The notes under the pieces: model-generated
What the model was told of the DNA's origin: nothing
Database searches by the model: none
Seen by the model: only the letters and a program-made list of their open reading frames with translations
Part shown: positions 41,845 to 46,246 of the stretch, piece by piece
Layout: the number at the start of each line of letters is the position of its first letter
Position numbering within the stretch: position 1 is the stretch's first letter
Made by a program: the position numbers and the translations under genes
Assembly (NCBI GenBank): GCA_016840125.1
Contig: JAEOSY010000049.1
Coordinates: 1-46,246 of the forward strand
Origin: Candidatus Helarchaeota archaeon
Lineage (GTDB): Archaea; Asgardarchaeota; Lokiarchaeia; Helarchaeales; HEL-GB-A
Direction: 5' to 3'
DNA length: 46,246 bases

Positions 41845-42663
41845 TTAGAGGGAATCCTTGATAAGTTTGGCTATTTTTTTCAGAACTTTTTCAAGATTAT
41901 CTACTCTTTTCTCGAGGTCTGCCACATCAGATGACCCACCAGGGGCAGGTATATCTGGAACGGCCATATCTTCAGGTGGGGGGGCTGATGGTGCAGCTGG
42001 TGCTGGAGCTGGAGCTGGAGCTGGTGCGGGGGCTGGAGCTGAGGGAACTTCGGCAGCAACTTCTGGTGTGGCTGCTGGAAGTACGCCATCTTCCGGAACT
42101 TCGGGAATATCTAAATTTTCTTTTAATAAGAGTGTTCTGCAGAGATCAAGAAATAAGTATCCAATATTTTCACCAGTTTTTGCCGAAGTCTCAATATATG
42201 GAATATCAAATTTTAGTCGCTCAGAGAGGAATTTCGCAAACTTTAGCCCATCTTTTTCAGATACTTCTCTACCAGGCAAATCACATTTGTTGGCTATTAG
42301 ATAAAATGCTTTTATTGTACCACCTGCATTTTTAGCGGCTTCCAGTATCCAATCTTTCAATTTATCCATCGATTCCTTACGAGTCAAGTCATAAACAAGC
42401 AATATCCCTTGAGTCCCTCCATAAAAAGAGGCTCGGACTTCTTTAAATTCTTGTTGACCAGCTAAGTCCCAAATTTGAAAGATACTTTTTATGTTATCGC
42501 CACTAGTATCTTTGAGTTCAACTGTTTGTGATGCAAAATCAGCACCTATTGTTTTCAGGTACTCTCCTGTAAACCCTTTTCCCATGTATTTTTGGCGAAT
42601 GCTCGTTTTTCCGACTGCGCCTTCACCAATTAAAACCAATTTAAAACGAAATCTTACTGACAT
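41845..42663 (-). CDS. Rab/Ras-like GTPase with Pro/Ala linker and C-terminal coiled coil
   Basis: A 272-residue GTPase. The G domain (1-175) has GEGAVGKT (13-20), DLAGQQE with the catalytic Gln, NKCD and TSAK. A Pro/Ala-rich linker (about 190-235) leads to a C-terminal coiled-coil helix (VADLEKRVDNLEKVLKKI) in place of a lipidated tail. Rab-like proteins with such extensions are an Asgard feature. It begins at 42663 (GGAGTGAT five bases upstream) and lies 21 bases after the coiled-coil gene, so the two are almost certainly co-transcribed and may pair through their coiled coils. Confidence 0.93.
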   Translation of the reverse strand: MSVRFRFKLVLIGEGAVGKTSIRQKYMGKGFTGEYLKTIGADFASQTVELKDTSGDNIKSIFQIWDLAGQQEFKEVRASFYGGTQGILLVYDLTRKESMDKLKDWILEAAKNAGGTIKAFYLIANKCDLPGREVSEKDGLKFAKFLSERLKFDIPYIETSAKTGENIGYLFLDLCRTLLLKENLDIPEVPEDGVLPAATPEVAAEVPSAPAPAPAPAPAPAPAAPSAPPPEDMAVPDIPAPGGSSDVADLEKRVDNLEKVLKKIAKLIKDSL

Positions 42664-42684
42664 TATAATCACTCCTCTTTTTAT

Positions 42685-43440
42685 TTACCCATCCGCAAAG
42701 TCTGCGGGCATGTCTTCTTCCCCGTCGAGTTTTAACATCGCAGCTAACTGTTTCTCAAGCTTGGCGCTTTTAGCTTCATAAAATGAAGCCTTCTGACCGC
42801 CCTTTAATGCCACTGCAGTTTGTTCTTCTAATTCTTTGATTTTTGCGTCTTTCTCACTAATTTGTTCATTGAGGCTCATTATTTCGCTATCCATTTCTAG
42901 AACCTTTTGTTGAAATGATTGCCCTACCTGCATTTGAGTTTCTTCATATTTTTTCTGCCGTGTGGACATTTGCTCATTTAATTCTTTCAACCGAGTCTCG
43001 AGATTTTCTCGCAATTGAGCAACTCCGAGTTTTTTTTCATTATCAGCTGACTCTAAATCGTCTATAAATTTGGTTTTTTGTTGGAGTTCTGCTTCTTTCG
43101 CTTGCATATCAGTTTTTATGGTTGAAATATCACTATTTAATTCCCGGATTTTATTCTCAAAATTCGATTTTAAATTAGCCACGAGGTTATTTTTCTGTCT
43201 TAACTGAGATTCGAGTTCTGATTTTTCGTGAACGAAACTGTTCCAAGAGTCATTCCATACCGTAACAAAATCTTGGACGACTGGATGTAGATTCTCCCAA
43301 AATGGACGTATATTTGCGTCGATTTCTTGATGGAGTTCACTCATCTTTTCCAGATCATAAATTGGCGGAATTTCACTCCCATCGATCTTCCGTTCATAAT
43401 TCTTTAATTCTTTAACTTTACCTAAAGGCTTTTTTCCCAT
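42685..43440 (-). CDS. coiled-coil protein, likely partner of the Rab-like GTPase
   Basis: A 251-residue protein. A helical N-terminal domain (1-65, PPIYDLEKMSELHQEIDANI and PFWENLHPVVQDFVTVWNDS) is followed by a continuous coiled coil (about 70-235) and an acidic end (DGEEDMPADFADG). It is the first gene of a two-gene operon with the coiled-coil-tailed GTPase. By shape it could be a tether or effector; that is inference. Unlike the coiled-coil protein at 22495 it has its globular part at the N-terminus. Confidence 0.75.
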   Translation of the reverse strand: MGKKPLGKVKELKNYERKIDGSEIPPIYDLEKMSELHQEIDANIRPFWENLHPVVQDFVTVWNDSWNSFVHEKSELESQLRQKNNLVANLKSNFENKIRELNSDISTIKTDMQAKEAELQQKTKFIDDLESADNEKKLGVAQLRENLETRLKELNEQMSTRQKKYEETQMQVGQSFQQKVLEMDSEIMSLNEQISEKDAKIKELEEQTAVALKGGQKASFYEAKSAKLEKQLAAMLKLDGEEDMPADFADG

Positions 43441-43569
43441 TGTTTATCACTTTACCTTTTCTTTAACCCGGTCTTTCCTTTATTTCGCTGAAACTTCTAA
43501 TATGTAAAATATCTTTGGTTGTTTTCTATATAAAAATTAATTCAGTAAGACGCGAAAAATTTTGAGAAT

Positions 43570-45231
43570 TTAAGTGTTCGAGCTAGACCTTGAGATGAAT
43601 TGTGAGTGATAGAGAAAGAGGTCAATCATGTCAATTTCGATTTTGGGCTCTACCTGATGAACTTTGAGCGTCATATCGGTGATGGTTTTAAGAGTTTGAT
43701 TGAGAAGACTTTTTGTATCCTTATTACTAAAGATACGGATGCTTTCGCCTCGCTGTAGAACAAACGAAATATCCTTTAATTTTTCAAGAATCGATATGAC
43801 CTTTGGATCAAAAACTTCCAAGGTAATTTCAAGTGCATACCCTTCTCCCGGAAGGCGTGTTTTTAGTTCAATGGGGGATCCAAAATCGATAAAGCCTTTA
43901 TCTTTCATAAAAATTGCAATCTTATCGCAATATTCAGCCTCATTGGGAAAGTGAGTTACAACAACCAACGAAATACCGTATTGCTTGTTGATTGAATCTA
44001 GGTAATCCCATAACTCATGTCGGCGTACGGGATCGAGACCAGATGTAGGTTCATCAAGGAATAAGATTTTAGGATAATGAATGAGAGCAATTGCTATGGA
44101 GGCACGCCTTTGTTCGCCTCCGGATAATTCACTCACAGGTGTATTAGCTTTAGTGATAATCCCTAGATCCCGAAGAGCTTGTTTTCCTCGACGAATTAAT
44201 TCTTCAGGATTTATCCCATATTGTTGACCAAAGTAAAGAATATTTTCTAAAGGAGTGAATTCAAGATACATTCGGCTGAGATCTTGTGGAACATAACCAA
44301 TTCTGGGTGAAACTTCCCGTTTATTTTCTGAATCAATTCCACATATTTTAATAGTGCCTTTATTATAAGAAATATCTCCGAGAATTGCTTTTAAAGTTGT
44401 AGATTTTCCCGAACCACTCTCACCTACAATGCCAAGAATCGCTCCTTCCTGAATTTTAAAGGATGCATTCTTAATTACAAAATTTTTCTTTCGACCATAA
44501 GCAACACTAAGCCCTTTTACGTCCAAAATATAATCATATTGGATTGTCTCCTGGGGTTTACGAACGACTTCAAATAGAACTTTTTCAGCTCGTACATCTT
44601 CCCTATAGAACCGGCGAATAGGGAGAATTGATTTCCCTCCTACAGAGACTGCGAAATGTGAAAGATCGCGATGCCCCGCTTTCCCATTTATTACTTCCAT
44701 TACAAAAAATTGGCGTAAGCGGAGATTAGAAAAAAATCTACGACTTGCAAATACCTCACCCTTTCCATAAAAATGTTCACCCGTAGCCACCCATCTTCCG
44801 CGTACGTAGGCAGTCACCTTAGCATTTTTCACTGCTCTGGAAAGCCAATTAATCATATATCCCATCCATTGCCCATCAAAGAACCAAAGGGACCGCAAAT
44901 TCTTGCGAAGGGTATTTTTCAGCACGATAGTATTTGCCCGAATGTCTTCTCGAATTGACACAAATCCCCCGATCGTAAGAACTAAATTCGCAGGTATGGA
45001 GCTTGTTCCGATGGTTCCCTTCTTTATCAGTATAGCTAGAAAGTTTCGGCGTAAACTATTTTTAACGTCTATTAAAATTCCTGTGCCTCGAAAGGGTTTT
45101 CGAGAAAGTGATGTAATTCCTTGAATTTCAACAAGAATAACTTTATCTTCTCGCTTCTTTGCCCATTTAATAGCATTTTTAATTTCCTCTCCTCCAAAAA
45201 CTACCTTTTCAATAAAATCCTGGGTGGTCAA
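43570..45231 (-). CDS. ABC ATPase with large N-terminal extension
   Basis: This 553-residue protein has an unusual ~235-residue N-terminal region before the nucleotide-binding domain. It is strand-rich and basic (KVILVEIQGITSLSRKPFRG, AKVTAYVRGRWVATGEHFYG) with no recognised family; it may contain a weak internal repeat. The ATPase half has GESGSGKST, YVPQDLS, LSGGEQRR, ILFLDEPTSGLD and VVTHF, then a DUF4162-like tail (about 465-553), matching the other ABC ATPase of the window. No permease is adjacent. It begins with TTG; GGAG nearby supports this only partly, so the start is uncertain. The gene beyond ends 22 bases upstream and is probably in the same operon. Confidence 0.88.
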   Translation of the reverse strand: MTTQDFIEKVVFGGEEIKNAIKWAKKREDKVILVEIQGITSLSRKPFRGTGILIDVKNSLRRNFLAILIKKGTIGTSSIPANLVLTIGGFVSIREDIRANTIVLKNTLRKNLRSLWFFDGQWMGYMINWLSRAVKNAKVTAYVRGRWVATGEHFYGKGEVFASRRFFSNLRLRQFFVMEVINGKAGHRDLSHFAVSVGGKSILPIRRFYREDVRAEKVLFEVVRKPQETIQYDYILDVKGLSVAYGRKKNFVIKNASFKIQEGAILGIVGESGSGKSTTLKAILGDISYNKGTIKICGIDSENKREVSPRIGYVPQDLSRMYLEFTPLENILYFGQQYGINPEELIRRGKQALRDLGIITKANTPVSELSGGEQRRASIAIALIHYPKILFLDEPTSGLDPVRRHELWDYLDSINKQYGISLVVVTHFPNEAEYCDKIAIFMKDKGFIDFGSPIELKTRLPGEGYALEITLEVFDPKVISILEKLKDISFVLQRGESIRIFSNKDTKSLLNQTLKTITDMTLKVHQVEPKIEIDMIDLFLYHSQFISRSSSNT

Positions 45232-45252
45232 TCTCCATTAAGCTCCAAAAAT

Positions 45253-46246
45253 TTATCTCGTTGCTTTTTGTAATAGGTAATTCGAAATTTGTTTTATATC
45301 TGCAACTCCACTGGCACGGACATTTAAATCGGAACTATGTACGCGTTCAAGTGCTCGTTTTGCTTGGACTGTAATCCCTTGAACTTCCTTGGTTGGTAGG
45401 TGTTCTACGACGGGATCAAAACGAGATACATTAATTGCGGCCCGAAATCCCCCAATACCTTGAACTTGCCCTTGCCAATGTTCAACATAGGTTTCAATTT
45501 CCTCAATTCGGTGAGAATATATGTACCAATCGAAGAGTGCTTTAAATCGCTTTTTATCCTTCGAGTTTTTTAGGCGGGTGAGTATTTTTTCTAGACGGTC
45601 AGGGTGGGCACGCAAAAGGATCTCCAATTTTTCTGAAAGTTCAGCACCCTCTGGGGATTGAGTCCCACCTTCAGTAATTTTTGCTTTATAGACCTTCTCC
45701 GCCATTTTTTGAATTGTCTGGATATTTACCTTATTCTTCTCCATGCGCTCTCGCTGTTGAGCTCGCAGACGTTCTTGCTGTTCCGGAGAGGGTCCGGGGG
45801 AATCTTCACTCGCGCTTGATTCGGATGGGGGAGGAGTACTAGGAGGGGGGCGAGTTGCAGTATCTACGGGATTAACAAATTCTGCAGGGATTTCACGAGC
45901 GGATTGAGGAGCCATTCCCAAAGATTGTTGAACCTGAACGTAATTCATCTGACTGAGTATATATAATTGGTCCAAATCATCAATTTCCTCAATGCGATCA
46001 CCGATTGCACCCCGAAGGGTGGGGGGAAGTTGTGCCAGAATTCCAGCACGAATGTCAGCTTTTTCATCGTAGGGACGAGCTGCAAGCGCTTCGATACCGA
46101 GCCGCCCCATGAGTTCTGGAAGGGCGTATTGACTTAGCTCTGTTAATTCATTATCATCGTCTATTTCTCGTAATTTTGCCTCTATTTGGGCACGATTGGC
46201 TTCAGGGATACTAAAAAGGATTCCCGTGATAAGATCCTCCCTTAGA
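45253..46246 (-). CDS. hypothetical protein, 5' end beyond the window
   Basis: An open frame of about 330 residues running off the right edge. Its visible N-terminal part (EDLITGILFSIPEANRAQIE, then LPPTLRGAIGDRIEEIDDLD) is helical and acidic, with a Pro/Ser linker in the middle and a charged helical C-terminal half (EQQERLRAQQRERMEKNKVN). An internal ATG at 46110 exists, but the frame stays open for 45 codons before it, so the gene is read as partial. No family recognised. It ends 22 bases before the long ABC ATPase and is likely in its operon. Confidence 0.6.
   Translation of the reverse strand, partial: LREDLITGILFSIPEANRAQIEAKLREIDDDNELTELSQYALPELMGRLGIEALAARPYDEKADIRAGILAQLPPTLRGAIGDRIEEIDDLDQLYILSQMNYVQVQQSLGMAPQSAREIPAEFVNPVDTATRPPPSTPPPSESSASEDSPGPSPEQQERLRAQQRERMEKNKVNIQTIQKMAEKVYKAKITEGGTQSPEGAELSEKLEILLRAHPDRLEKILTRLKNSKDKKRFKALFDWYIYSHRIEEIETYVEHWQGQVQGIGGFRAAINVSRFDPVVEHLPTKEVQGITVQAKRALERVHSSDLNVRASGVADIKQISNYLLQKATR

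Noticed and set aside
41858..42335. Plus-strand Gly/Ala- and Leu/Glu-rich frames
   Set aside because: Antisense to the Pro/Ala linker of the Rab-like GTPase.

Overview
The window reads as archaeal and most likely Asgard (Promethearchaeati). It carries two Rab/Ras-like small GTPases and a third diverged P-loop GTPase, ribosomal protein S30e, Alba, and many proteins with coiled coils, proline/alanine-rich linkers or C-terminal zinc ribbons. Starts are often TTG or GTG behind GGTGAT-type Shine-Dalgarno (SD) sites, and promoters look like archaeal BRE/TATA boxes. The Asgard class cannot be settled from this window. No rRNA, tRNA, CRISPR array, transposase or integrase was recognised. Genes are packed tightly, several convergent pairs nearly touch, and no gene-free gap exceeds about 210 bases.

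Layout. 1-8.6 kb: a small Sm-like protein, a nitronate monooxygenase-like enzyme, a HEAT-repeat protein, S30e, Alba, a 2-hydroxyacid dehydrogenase, a CYTH protein, a membrane protein with a cytoplasmic zinc ribbon and RING-like finger, and a nucleotidyltransferase. 8.7-14.7 kb: a two-RCK protein with a channel-like N-terminus but no selectivity filter, a MaoC hydratase, a DUF1624-type membrane protein and an isopropylmalate/homocitrate synthase-like enzyme. 14.9-21.3 kb: a Rab-like GTPase whose stop codon overlaps that of a 7-TM protein with a longin/roadblock-like tail, an IpdAB/GctAB-type CoA-transferase pair, and a diverged GTPase fused to a cysteine-containing N-terminal domain. 21.5-26.7 kb: a repeat-linker zinc-ribbon protein, a coiled-coil protein, the lysine genes dapF and a dapL-like aminotransferase, and a possible PH/GRAM-like protein with a zinc ribbon. 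26.9-31.3 kb: an acyl-CoA dehydrogenase, a DsrE-TusA pair, and a LysR regulator abutting a VTT-GDPD fusion. 31.3-38.1 kb: a GPH symporter-radical SAM-membrane protein operon, a cupin, an MFS carrier, a GNAT enzyme and a membrane-anchored ATC-hydrolase-like protein.

38.2 kb to the end is the most system-like part. An ABC ATPase and an ABC-2 permease diverge from one near-palindromic TATA box. A 57-residue single-TM protein, missed by usual length cut-offs, follows the ATPase. Beyond the permease come a duplicated-helical protein, a Rab-like GTPase ending in a coiled coil, a coiled-coil protein directly upstream of that GTPase, a second ABC ATPase with a ~235-residue N-terminal extension, and an unknown protein running off the window. 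Together they could form a GTPase-linked ABC membrane system; that is inference from gene order.

Metabolically the window suggests acyl-CoA turnover (CoA-transferase, acyl-CoA dehydrogenase, MaoC hydratase), lysine synthesis by the diaminopimelate route, and membrane-lipid handling (GDPD fusion, possibly the radical SAM operon). Gene starts were revised where an SD site or TATA box favoured another codon; each entry says so.
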